Shown here one piece after another: positions 42,210-50,108 of a DNA stretch of 64,000 bases (position 1 is its first letter; each line of letters starts with the position of its first letter). Position numbers and translations under genes: made by a program. The DNA is from Geodermatophilus pulveris (lineage in GTDB: Bacteria; Actinomycetota; Actinomycetes; Mycobacteriales; Geodermatophilaceae), in assembly GCF_900188375.1 (NCBI RefSeq), contig NZ_FZOO01000003.1, positions 1 to 64,000 on the forward strand, read 5' to 3'. The notes below the pieces were generated by a model. The model was given only the letters and a program-made list of their open reading frames with translations. It was not told the origin of the DNA and made no database searches.

Positions 42210-43477
42210 CCACCACCACGCCGGCGCGGTCCGCGACGGCGACGCCGGCCGGGCCGTCGCGCGACAAGCCGCGCCGCGCGCTCGGCCTCGCCGCGGCGGC
42301 GCGGGTGATCGCCGGCCGGGAGGTCGCGGTCACGCTGAGGGACCGCGGCTTCATCGTCTCGACGCTCGTGACGCTGGTGATCGTCGCCGGAGCCACCGCG
42401 CTGCCCGCGATCCTCTCCGGCGGTACGGAGACGAGGACCGTCGCGGTCGTGGACGACGCCGGCGCCGCTCTCGTCCAGGCCGCCGACGAGCTCGCCGCCG
42501 CGGACGCCCCGCCCGGTGACGAACCCGTGGTCAGCCTCGACGTGCTCCGGACCGGCGGGGTCGCGGCCGCGGAGGAAGCCATCCGCGAGGACGAGGCCGA
42601 CCTCGCCGTGCTGACCGCCGCCGACGACGTCGAGCTCGTGGCTCTCGACGGCGTCCCCAGCGACGCCGCGGACGTCCTCTCTCGGGCAGCGTCCGTCCAG
42701 CGCGCGGCGGCGGTCGCCGACGAGCTGGGCGCCACCGACGCGCAGGTCGCTGCGCTGCAACCGGTCTCGCTGGAGCAGCGGCGCCTCGGCGGCGGGCTGG
42801 ACCCGACCATCGCCTCGGTGGTGGCGACCGCGTTCGGCTTCCTGTTCTCCTTCACCGTCTTCGGCTACGGGATGATGATCGCCCAGCGCGTGACCGAGGA
42901 GAAGCAGAGCCGCGTCGTGGAGCTGCTCGTCGCCGCCGTGCCGATGCGGGCGATGCTGGTCGGCAAGGTGCTCGGGGTCGGCGCGCTGGCCCTCGGACAG
43001 GTCGTGCTGACCGTGGGGATCGCCGCCATCGGGGCGTCCCTCTCGGGGCAGGGCCAGCTGTTCCAGCTGCTCGCCCGCAGCAGCGGCTGGTTCCTCGTCT
43101 TCTTCCTCTTCGGCTTTGCGCTCCTGGCGTGCCTGTTCGCCGCGGCCGGCGCCATGGCGCCGCGGCAGGAGGACCTGCAGCAGACGGTGAACCCGCTGTC
43201 GCTCGCGATGATGCTGCCCTTCTTCGCCTCGGTGTTCATCACCGACCGCGGGCCGCTGCTGACCACGCTGTCGTACGTGCCGCTGACCTCGCCGCTCACC
43301 ATGCCGCGTCGACTGCTCATCGACGACGCCGCCTGGTGGGAGCCGGTGCTGTCGCTCGGCGTGCTCGCCGTCAGCGTCGCCGCCCTCGTGGTGCTGGGCG
43401 CCCGCCTCTACGAGCGAAGCCTGCTGCGGACCGGCAGCGCCATCACGTGGCGGTCGGCGCTCAGGCGCAACGCCTGA
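42206..43477 (+). CDS. ABC transporter permease (NatB-like)
   Basis: A 423-aa permease. After a Thr/Ala-rich leader the conserved segment VIAGREVAVTLRDRGFIVST precedes helix 1 (LVTLVIVAGATALPAI). A large extracytoplasmic domain of about 140 residues follows, then five helices (AFGFLFSFTVFGYGMMIAQ, VLTVGIAAIGASL, WFLVFFLFGFALLACLFAAA, LAMMLPFFASVFI, VLSLGVLAVSVAALVVLGA). VTEEKQSRVVELLVAAVPMR is the hallmark of NatB/YhaP-type permeases. It overlaps the ATPase by 4 nt. Confidence 0.93.
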   Translation: MTTTTPARSATATPAGPSRDKPRRALGLAAAARVIAGREVAVTLRDRGFIVSTLVTLVIVAGATALPAILSGGTETRTVAVVDDAGAALVQAADELAAADAPPGDEPVVSLDVLRTGGVAAAEEAIREDEADLAVLTAADDVELVALDGVPSDAADVLSRAASVQRAAAVADELGATDAQVAALQPVSLEQRRLGGGLDPTIASVVATAFGFLFSFTVFGYGMMIAQRVTEEKQSRVVELLVAAVPMRAMLVGKVLGVGALALGQVVLTVGIAAIGASLSGQGQLFQLLARSSGWFLVFFLFGFALLACLFAAAGAMAPRQEDLQQTVNPLSLAMMLPFFASVFITDRGPLLTTLSYVPLTSPLTMPRRLLIDDAAWWEPVLSLGVLAVSVAALVVLGARLYERSLLRTGSAITWRSALRRNA

Positions 43478-43554
43478 CGCCGTCGAGCAAGACGACGACA
43501 TGAGGTACCTCGGCCGCACCGAGGTCGAGGTTGACGACGAGGATGGAGACGGTC

Positions 43555-43806
43555 GTGCCTCAGCCGGCGAAGCCGACGACGAAGCGGAGCCACCGGTACT
43601 ACACGTTCTGGCGGTTCGTCACCGCCGGGCTGCTGCTGTTGATCGCCTGGGACGTACGTCGTCCCGGGAACGTCAACTGGAACGACGACGCGTGGTGGCC
43701 GCTGCCCGCCGTGATCGGCGTGGTGTACGGGCTGGCCGGCGTGCGGTCTCTGGCGCTGTGGGTGCGGGAGCGCAAGGCCGCCGACACGGGGGAGGGGACG
43801 GCGTGA
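43555..43806 (+). CDS. Small two-helix membrane protein, unknown
   Basis: An 83-aa protein with two transmembrane segments, FVTAGLLLLIAWDV and PAVIGVVYGLAGVRSLAL, linked by a Trp/Asn-rich loop (PGNVNWNDDAWWPL), and a basic/acidic tail. I do not recognise the family. GTG 43555 has GGAGA 7 nt upstream; ATG 43543 and TTG 43531 are in frame and possible. It follows the NatB-like permease by 77 bp on the same strand and may belong to that unit. Confidence 0.6.
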   Translation: MPQPAKPTTKRSHRYYTFWRFVTAGLLLLIAWDVRRPGNVNWNDDAWWPLPAVIGVVYGLAGVRSLALWVRERKAADTGEGTA

Positions 43807-44028
43807 GCACCATCCGCGAGTTGCTGCTACAGGCGCGCAGCAAACCCGGGGGACGTTCCGCGGGCGCTTCAGCGAGAGCATCGCCGCAGGCGAGGATCGG
43901 CCGGCGGTCGCCCGCTGGCGGTCGACCCGAACCTTGCGCGGTCCACACGGTCACGGACACAGGATGGCCGGGTTGTCGCTCAGGGGATCTGGCCTGCGGG
44001 ACAACCCGGCAACCGCCGACAGCGGGAG

Positions 44029-44154
44029 TCAGCGCCGCGTGCCCGTGCCTCCTGCTGTCGTGTGGCGACTGTTGCCTCCTCGGGCCCGGTCTCGTTGCAG
44101 GGCGCGGTAGACCGAAGAGCGGGCGACGCCGAAGAGGTCGATGGCCCATACCAG
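44029..44154 (-). pseudogene. Serine recombinase, C-terminal HTH remnant
   Basis: The minus-strand frame reads LVWAIDLFGVARSSVYRALQ followed by RDRARGGNSRHTTAGGTGTR and a stop at 44029. AIDLFGVARSSVYRALQRD matches the C-terminal Hin-type HTH of resolvases and invertases (xxLFGVSRxTVYRxLxR). A stop lies just upstream and no catalytic serine domain is present, so only the last 40 residues survive. It lies 70 bp inside attR. Confidence 0.65.
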
Positions 44155-44223
44155 TCAACGGTAGAAGCGCAGGTCGACCATGGTCCTCAGTCATGTTCAG
44201 ATCGCTCCATCACGCAGGGGACG

Positions 44224-44242
44224 TTCCGCCTCAACGTGTAGC
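44224..44242. repeat. attR: right attachment core, ychF 3'-end copy
   Basis: TTCCGCCTCAACGTGTAGC matches the ychF 3' end at 33921-33939 in 18 of 19 positions. It would encode FRLNV and a stop, against FRFNV in ychF. It marks the far end of the island; the sequence after it should be the original downstream flank of ychF. Confidence 0.8.
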
Positions 44243-44283
44243 TGGCGGCATTCGCGCAGGTCAGCGCGGAGCCTCGGCGCGGG

Positions 44284-45549
44284 TCAGCCGAGGACACCTG
44301 GCAGTGCGCCGGTCAGCGACCGGGAACGAGGGGCGGGCACGGGCGGCCGCGCCGCTGCGGGGATGCGCCGAGTGCCCTCTCCCGTGGCACCGGCCGGTCG
44401 GCGACGTGCCACTGCCGTGAGGACAGCGAGGAGGAGCAGCGCGGCGGTGGCCGCGGCCGCGGCGGCCGGCAGGCCCGTCTGCAGGATGACCAGGGGGAGC
44501 ACCGCTGTGCCGGCGGCCGAGCCCAGCGCCCGACCGGCGGTGACGGATGCCAGGGCGCCGGTCACCCGGTACGGTTCGCGAGCCGCGGCGGCACTGTCCA
44601 GCAGGCCCTCCAGGAGGGTCATGCACAGTCCGGACAGCAGCTGGGCGGCGCACAGCAACGGGATGGACAGCGGGGCGACCACCCAGCCGGCCGCCATGCC
44701 TGCGGCGGCGAGGACGTAGCGGAGTCCCGGCGACCCCGGCCGCCGCTGCAGCGCCGAGGCGGCGGGAGCGGCCAGTAGGGAGCCCGCGACGAAGGCGACG
44801 GCCGCGGCCGCCACGGCGGTGCGGCCGTGCGCCTGCTCGGACAGGGCCACGTACAGCAGTGTCGGAGCCGAGCCGAGGAGCATCAGCAGCCCACCGAGGA
44901 CCGAGAGCCCGGACGGCGCGGCTCCACGGGCCTTCCCGGGCACGGCGGCGGCACGCGGGACCCACGACCCCCCGGCCACCAGCACCGTGGGCACGAGGCC
45001 CAGCACGTAGGCGACCACGGCCGCAGACAGCACGGCGTCCTCGACTGCCGGGCCCGTCGGCAGCAGGGCGGCCAGGGCCACTCCGGCGGCCTCGACCGCG
45101 GCGATCGCGGTGCCGTACCACGTGAGCGCAGCTGCCCCCGGCCGGACGGCGGTCACCTCGGCGCGCATGCCGGCGTAGCCGGTCCAGGCGGAGACGTTCA
45201 TCGCCGCGATGCACAGTGCGAGCGGCAGCACCGGCGCGCCGGACAGCACGAGGACCGCAAGACCACCGCGCAGGACCATCTCCGCGCCCGCGGCCGTCCG
45301 CAGCAGCCGCCGGCCGTCGAGGCGGACGGCGACCCAGCCGGCCACCGGCGCGGACAACGCGACGCCGACGAGCATGGCGGCGCTGCAGACGCCCACAGCG
45401 GCCAGCCCGTGCTCGTCGGCGACGCGGAGCACCAGCAGGGTCCAGGCGACCGAGAGGCACAGGGAGTCGACCAGGCCTGCTGCCACCAGCGCACCGAGCC
45501 GCCGCCGGCCGCCCGGGTGGCCCGGCGGCCGGCTGTCGGTGCCCGGCAT
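44284..45549 (-). CDS. MFS transporter
   Basis: A 421-aa major-facilitator protein with about 12 hydrophobic segments, for example ALVAAGLVDSLCLSVAWTLL, SAAMLVGVALSAPVAGWVAV, LGGLLMLLGSAPTLLYVALS and LCAAQLLSGLCMTLLEGLLD. The motif-A-like loop after helix 2 reads VAVRLDGRRLLRTAAGAE. ATG 45549 shares one base with the stop of the upstream decarboxylase (TGATG), so it is translated with it. The pairing suggests it exports the amine made by the decarboxylase. The tail is basic and Pro-rich. It begins the chromosomal flank beyond attR. Confidence 0.82.
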   Translation of the reverse strand: MPGTDSRPPGHPGGRRRLGALVAAGLVDSLCLSVAWTLLVLRVADEHGLAAVGVCSAAMLVGVALSAPVAGWVAVRLDGRRLLRTAAGAEMVLRGGLAVLVLSGAPVLPLALCIAAMNVSAWTGYAGMRAEVTAVRPGAAALTWYGTAIAAVEAAGVALAALLPTGPAVEDAVLSAAVVAYVLGLVPTVLVAGGSWVPRAAAVPGKARGAAPSGLSVLGGLLMLLGSAPTLLYVALSEQAHGRTAVAAAAVAFVAGSLLAAPAASALQRRPGSPGLRYVLAAAGMAAGWVVAPLSIPLLCAAQLLSGLCMTLLEGLLDSAAAAREPYRVTGALASVTAGRALGSAAGTAVLPLVILQTGLPAAAAAATAALLLLAVLTAVARRRPAGATGEGTRRIPAAARPPVPAPRSRSLTGALPGVLG

Positions 45550-46736
45550 CAGCGTTCGATGAAGTAGGTCGCAGGCGGCGGGAAGCCGTTGAACGACGAG
45601 GCGTAGCTCAGCGTGTAGGCGCCCGCCGAGGCGATGAACACGCGATCGCCCTCGGACATGGTCACCGGCAGCGGGGCGCCGTAGAACATCGTGTCCGAGC
45701 TGTCGCAGCTCGGGCCCGTGACCGTGTAGGGCACCTGCTCGACCACACCGTGATCGGCGCGCGAGCTCCACAGCGGGAACCGCCACTGACCGACGGTCTG
45801 CTGGGTCTCCATCAGGCCGTTGTAGGCACCGACGTCGAGATAGAGCCACTCCTCGCCGGCGCGCTCCTCGCGGCCGAGCACGCTGGCCACCATGACCGCG
45901 GTCTCGGCGACCATGTGCCGCCCGGGTTCGGCGACGATCAGCAACGGCTCGTAGGGCAGGAGCTCGTCGAGCGCCGACTCGATGACGTCGCCGATCTGCT
46001 CGATGGAGGGGACCGCGTCGCCGTAGCGCGCCGGGAATCCGCCACCCAGGTCGAGCATCTCCAGCCGGATGCCGTCCTGCTGCAGGTTGCGCATGATGCG
46101 GCCGGCGGAGGCGATGGCCTGTCGCCAGGCCGAGGTCGCGGCGCACTGGGACCCGACGTGGAAGGTCAGACCGTAGGGCTGCAGGCCGAGGCGCTTGGCC
46201 TCCTGGAGCAGCGCACGCGCGTGGTGGGCCTCGGCGCCGAACTTGCGGGAGAGCGGGAAGACGCTCCCGCTGTCGTCGACCCGGATCCGGATGTAGACGG
46301 CGCTGCCCGGAGCGACGCGGGCGATCTTGTGCAGCTCGCCCTCGGAGTCCGCCGCGAAGCGCCACAGCCCCGCCTCGGCCGCCTGGGCGATGTGGGCTGC
46401 CGGCTTCACGGTGTTGCTGTAGAGCACGTCCGCGGGGTCGACGCCGACGGCCTGCAGCATGCGCAGCTCGCCGATGGAGGCGACCTCGAAGCCGGCGCCC
46501 TGCGCGGACGCGGTCCGCAGGATCTCCGGAGCGGAGTTGCACTTGACCGCGTAGTGCGCCCGCACGCGGGGCAGAGCCCGCGCGAACCGCTGGAAGCGGT
46601 CGGCGACCATGCGCAGGTCACCGGCCAGGAACGGCGTGGGCAGCTCGATCGCGGCGAGGACCTCCGGCGTGAGCCCCTCGGGCCAGGTCGGTGGGGTCTC
46701 CAGGATCGGGCCCAGCCCGGTCAGGGACGCGGTCAT
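45549..46736 (-). CDS. Fold-type III PLP-dependent ornithine/lysine-type decarboxylase
   Basis: A 395-aa enzyme of the alanine-racemase fold. The PLP lysine is K65 in VRAHYAVKCNSAPEIL. Further signatures are DSEGELHKIARVAPGSAVYI, FHVGSQCAATSAWRQAI, the glycine-rich phosphate loop LDLGGGFPARY, and VAEPGRHMVAETAVMV. The active-site C344 lies in TGPSCDSSDTM, contributed to the partner subunit in dimeric ornithine decarboxylases. The product would be putrescine or cadaverine, though related siderophore or toxin decarboxylases cannot be excluded. ATG 46736 has an AGGAG site 8 nt upstream. It is coupled to an MFS exporter and diverges from the GGDEF-EAL gene. Confidence 0.9.
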   Translation of the reverse strand: MTASLTGLGPILETPPTWPEGLTPEVLAAIELPTPFLAGDLRMVADRFQRFARALPRVRAHYAVKCNSAPEILRTASAQGAGFEVASIGELRMLQAVGVDPADVLYSNTVKPAAHIAQAAEAGLWRFAADSEGELHKIARVAPGSAVYIRIRVDDSGSVFPLSRKFGAEAHHARALLQEAKRLGLQPYGLTFHVGSQCAATSAWRQAIASAGRIMRNLQQDGIRLEMLDLGGGFPARYGDAVPSIEQIGDVIESALDELLPYEPLLIVAEPGRHMVAETAVMVASVLGREERAGEEWLYLDVGAYNGLMETQQTVGQWRFPLWSSRADHGVVEQVPYTVTGPSCDSSDTMFYGAPLPVTMSEGDRVFIASAGAYTLSYASSFNGFPPPATYFIER

Positions 46737-46814
46737 CTCGGTGTCTCCTCGGTACGTGGGACGCGGCTGCGCCCGAGGAGGTCGTCGGCCGGATCCGGCG
46801 ACGCGTTGAGGTCC

Positions 46815-46832
46815 CTCCCCCCGAAGGGGGAG
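46815..46832 (+). promoter_or_regulatory. Short hairpin upstream of the GGDEF-EAL gene
   Basis: CTCCCCC and GGGGGAG form a 7-bp stem around the loop CGAA, about 50 bp before the GTG at 46882. It could be a 5'-UTR hairpin of that gene, or the end of a minus-strand leader for the decarboxylase. I cannot distinguish these. Confidence 0.35.
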
Positions 46833-46881
46833 ATCGCCGCGACACCGTCAGGTTGTCGCCCATCCGGTCGATACCGGTCGC

Positions 46882-49680
46882 GTGACCACGACTCCGGCTC
46901 ACCGGCGGCCCCGCCTCCTGGCGGTGGCCGTCCTCATCGTTGCCCTCCTGTGGGGCGTCGGGCTCGTCAGCCTGCCGGCGGCCACGGCCCTGCACCTGTC
47001 CAACGTCGGGCTGACGGTGTTCTCGCTGGCGGCCGGTGCCGCCGCGGTGGTCCGCGCCCGCAGGCACGCCGGCCGCGTCCGCCTCTTCTGGCGTCGTCTC
47101 GGCGCCGCGTCGCTGGCGTGGGGCGGTGGCATGGCGGCGTGGAGCTGGTACGAGTCGCTGCGCGGGCTGGAGGTGCCGTTCCCCTCCGTCGCCGACGTCG
47201 GGTTCCTGGCGTCCCCGCTGCTGGCCGGGTGGGCGCTGCTCACCCTGCCCCTGGCCGCGCCCACGCGTGCCGGGCGCGTCCGCACGGTCCTGGACGGGCT
47301 CGTCGTGGCCAGCTCGCTGCTGCTGGTCAGCTGGATGCTCGTCCTGGACTCCATCGTCCAGGCGGGAGGGGACGTCACGAGCCAGGCGATCTCCCTGGCC
47401 TACCCGGTGAGTGACATCGTGCTGATCACCACGGTGGTCTACACGTGGATGCGTGCCCGTTCCCGCGGTGCGGGCCTGCTGGTCCCGCTGCCCCTCATCG
47501 GCGTGGGCCTGGTGGCTCTGGCGGTGGCCGACTCCGGCTTCGTGTACCTCACCACGGCGGGGGTCTACAGCTCCGGCAACTGGATCGACCTGGGCTGGGG
47601 CGCCGGGTTCTGCCTGCTGCTGCTGGCTGCCCTGCGACCCGGGGAGGACGCCGGCGACGTCGAGATGGAGGAGGTCGTCACCCGTCCACTGGGCAACCTG
47701 CTGCCCTACGCCGCGGTCGGCGTCGCGCTGCTCACCTCGTCGCTGGAGGTCCTCCGCGGCGGGACGACCGACACCGTCCACTTCTGGCTCCGCACGGCGA
47801 TCATGGTGCTGCTGGTCGCCCGGCAGATCCTGACGTTGCTGGAGAACCACTCGCTCACGCAGGACCTGGAACGGCGCGTCGAGGCGCGCACCGCCGAGGT
47901 GCGGGCCAGCGGCGAGCGGTTCGCCGCCCTGGTGCAGCACAGCTCGGACCTGGTGACCGTGGTCGACCGCTCCGGCACCGTGCTCTACCAGAGCCGGTCG
48001 AGTGAGGCCCTGCTCGGCTTCGACGCCGACGCGATGGTCGGCCGGCTGCTGACCGACTTCGTGGTCCCGGCGCACGCGGCTGACCTGGCCGCTGTCCTGC
48101 GCGGTGTCGCCGGCGACGCCGACCGGGTGCAGACGGTCCAGAGCACCTGGCGGCACGCGAGCGGCCGGGAGTGCCACATGGAGATCACCCTGACCAACCT
48201 CCTGGCCAACGCGGCGGTCGGTGGTCTGGTGCTCAACACGCGCGACGTCACCGACCGGATCACCCTCGAGCGGCAGCTGACCCACCAGGCCTTCACCGAC
48301 TCGCTGACCGACCTGCCCAACCGGGCCCTGTTCAAGGACCGACTCCAGCACGCGCTCACCCGGGGGGCCGACTCGGCGCCGCCGATGGCCGTGTACTTCC
48401 TCGACCTGGACGGGTTCAAGGCGGTCAACGACACGCTGGGGCACAGCGCCGGTGACGACCTGCTCGTCGAGGTGGCTGCGCGCCTGCGCACGGTCGTCCG
48501 GCCGAGCGACACGGTGGCCCGCTTCGGCGGTGACGAGTTCGCCATCCTGGTGGACGACCTGCCGGAGGGCGAGGACGGCACTGCACTGGCCCAGCGCGTC
48601 TGCGACGCCATCGCGGCGCCGATCCTGCTCGACGGCAGCGAGGTGCACATCTCGGCGAGCATCGGCATCGCCCACCGGGAGGACCCCTCCATCGACGCCG
48701 AGCAGATGCTGCGCAACGCCGACCTGGCGATGTACCAGGCCAAGGCCGACGCCGGCGGCTTCGCGGTCTTCGTCCCGGAGATGCACGAGGGCCTGGTCGC
48801 CCGCATGCGCCTGGAGGCGGACCTCCGCAAGGCGCTGACCGACGACCAGTTCATCGTCCACTACCAGCCCATGGTCTCCATGCGCACCGGTGAGATCACC
48901 GGCGTGGAGGCGCTGGTGCGCTGGCAGCACCCGGAACGCGGATTGGTGCCGCCGAACGAGTTCATCCCGCTCGCCGAGGCGACCGGCCTCATCCGGCCGC
49001 TGGGGCTCTGGGTCCTGCGCGAGTCCTGCCGGCAGGCGGTGACCTGGGCGGCGGCGGGTGACTCGCGCCGGGGTCTGAAGCTGAGCGTCAACGTGTCGGC
49101 CCGCCAGCTGCAGCAGGACGACCTGGTCGAGCAGGTGGCCGGCATCCTGCGGGAGACCGGCCTGCCCGCCCAGCGGCTGACCCTCGAGATGACCGAGAGC
49201 GTGCTGCTGGAGAAGGGCGAGGAGACCCTGGCCACGCTCACCGCGCTGCGTGACCTGGGCATCCGCCTGGCCATCGACGACTTCGGCACCGGCTACTCCT
49301 CGCTGAGCTACCTGCACAGCTTCCCGGTCGACATCCTCAAGATCGACCGCAGCTTCGTCGAGCGGCTGTCCACCGGCGGTGACACCGCGCTGATCAGCAC
49401 CATCCTCCGGTTGGGGCAGACGATGAAGCTGGAGACCGTGGCCGAGGGGATCGAGCACCCGCAGGAGTTGCTGCTGCTGCGCCGCCAGGGCTGCACCACC
49501 GGACAGGGCTACCACTTCTCGCCCCCAGTGCCCGCGGCGCGGATCGAGGAGCTGCTCGCCGAAGCCAGCCCGGACGGCCGCCGGTCAGTCCCGGCGCCTC
49601 GTCCGGCGACCGTGCCCGGCGAGGATGCTCTGCCGGGTGACGGTGCCCTGGCGCTCGAGGCCGCGGCGGGGCGCATCTGA
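46882..49680 (+). CDS. Membrane-bound PAS-GGDEF-EAL protein
   Basis: A 932-aa c-di-GMP enzyme. The N-terminus has about nine membrane helices (residues 10-310), including the SGNWIDLGWGAGFCLLLLAA segment shared with the second GGDEF protein at 62.8 kb. A coiled linker and a PAS domain follow (RFAALVQHSSDLVTVVDRSG, LLGFDADAMVGR). The GGDEF domain has the intact motif RFGGDEF with GGDEF at 549-553. The EAL domain begins EALVRW with EAL at 676-678 and continues with TLEMTESVLLE and IDDFGTGYSSLSYLHSFPVD. Both catalytic motifs are intact, so bifunctional or conditional cyclase/phosphodiesterase activity is possible. GTG 46882 is the first plausible start. Confidence 0.95.
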   Translation: MTTTPAHRRPRLLAVAVLIVALLWGVGLVSLPAATALHLSNVGLTVFSLAAGAAAVVRARRHAGRVRLFWRRLGAASLAWGGGMAAWSWYESLRGLEVPFPSVADVGFLASPLLAGWALLTLPLAAPTRAGRVRTVLDGLVVASSLLLVSWMLVLDSIVQAGGDVTSQAISLAYPVSDIVLITTVVYTWMRARSRGAGLLVPLPLIGVGLVALAVADSGFVYLTTAGVYSSGNWIDLGWGAGFCLLLLAALRPGEDAGDVEMEEVVTRPLGNLLPYAAVGVALLTSSLEVLRGGTTDTVHFWLRTAIMVLLVARQILTLLENHSLTQDLERRVEARTAEVRASGERFAALVQHSSDLVTVVDRSGTVLYQSRSSEALLGFDADAMVGRLLTDFVVPAHAADLAAVLRGVAGDADRVQTVQSTWRHASGRECHMEITLTNLLANAAVGGLVLNTRDVTDRITLERQLTHQAFTDSLTDLPNRALFKDRLQHALTRGADSAPPMAVYFLDLDGFKAVNDTLGHSAGDDLLVEVAARLRTVVRPSDTVARFGGDEFAILVDDLPEGEDGTALAQRVCDAIAAPILLDGSEVHISASIGIAHREDPSIDAEQMLRNADLAMYQAKADAGGFAVFVPEMHEGLVARMRLEADLRKALTDDQFIVHYQPMVSMRTGEITGVEALVRWQHPERGLVPPNEFIPLAEATGLIRPLGLWVLRESCRQAVTWAAAGDSRRGLKLSVNVSARQLQQDDLVEQVAGILRETGLPAQRLTLEMTESVLLEKGEETLATLTALRDLGIRLAIDDFGTGYSSLSYLHSFPVDILKIDRSFVERLSTGGDTALISTILRLGQTMKLETVAEGIEHPQELLLLRRQGCTTGQGYHFSPPVPAARIEELLAEASPDGRRSVPAPRPATVPGEDALPGDGALALEAAAGRI

Positions 49681-50108
49681 GCGCTGTCGTCGCAGCCGGA
49701 GCAGACCGGACGCGTGACGTGTGTGACGGAGTGGTGCCCGGGGCTGTCCTGCGGACCAGGGACACCTGAGACCCGCAGTCGTCCGACCGTACGGGTGCGG
49801 GTCGGCGCAGAGCCGGACCTCCGACACGCATGGCCGGTGGAGCCGGCGCATGGGCCCCTGAGGCCATGGCGGACAGCAGGGAGACGACCACCGTCAGCGC
49901 ATGGGCACCTCATCGGAGTGGTTGTCCCCGCTGATGCCCGGTGCGCTCGGCACCCATCAGCTGCTGACGGGAGAACCGGACACCCGAGCTGCCAGCACCG
50001 GCCGCCCGGGGTGTGCGGACGAGTGAGCCGAGCCACGGGCAGTGTGCGAACCCGGTGGCCGGACGTGACCCTGTGCGGCCACCCCCACGACCGGACGCCC
50101 CTGACGGT
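49681..50108. other. Intergenic region without recognisable gene
   Basis: This 428-bp stretch between the GGDEF-EAL stop and the flavoprotein stop has open frames on both strands, but no domain-like translation, hairpin or RNA gene that I can support. Confidence 0.4.

Larger units (their letters stand above)
33921..44242. mobile_element. 10.3-kb integrative genomic island in ychF
   Basis: Bounded by 19-bp direct repeats at 33921 and 44224, with a tyrosine recombinase just inside the left end. Contents: integrase, VapBC-type pair, WD40 remnant, XRE/membrane pair, decayed XRE/membrane pair, truncated DUF4440 gene, HK-RR-ABC cargo, small membrane protein and resolvase fragment. No replication, relaxase or phage structural genes are seen, so it is a cargo island or remnant rather than a complete phage or conjugative element. 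The density of broken genes at 36.1-39.0 kb suggests repeated acquisition and decay. Confidence 0.75.
43807..44283. other. Island right end: no intact gene
   Basis: This 477-bp stretch holds the tail of a serine-recombinase pseudogene (44029-44154), the attR core (44224-44242) and otherwise noncoding sequence. An open frame across it on the plus strand has no recognisable domain. Confidence 0.5.

Noticed and set aside
46618-49515. Very long open frame antisense to the GGDEF-EAL gene
   Set aside because: Its translation is Arg/Gly/Ala-rich without domains, and the plus strand has intact PAS, GGDEF and EAL motifs. Long antisense frames are normal at this GC content.
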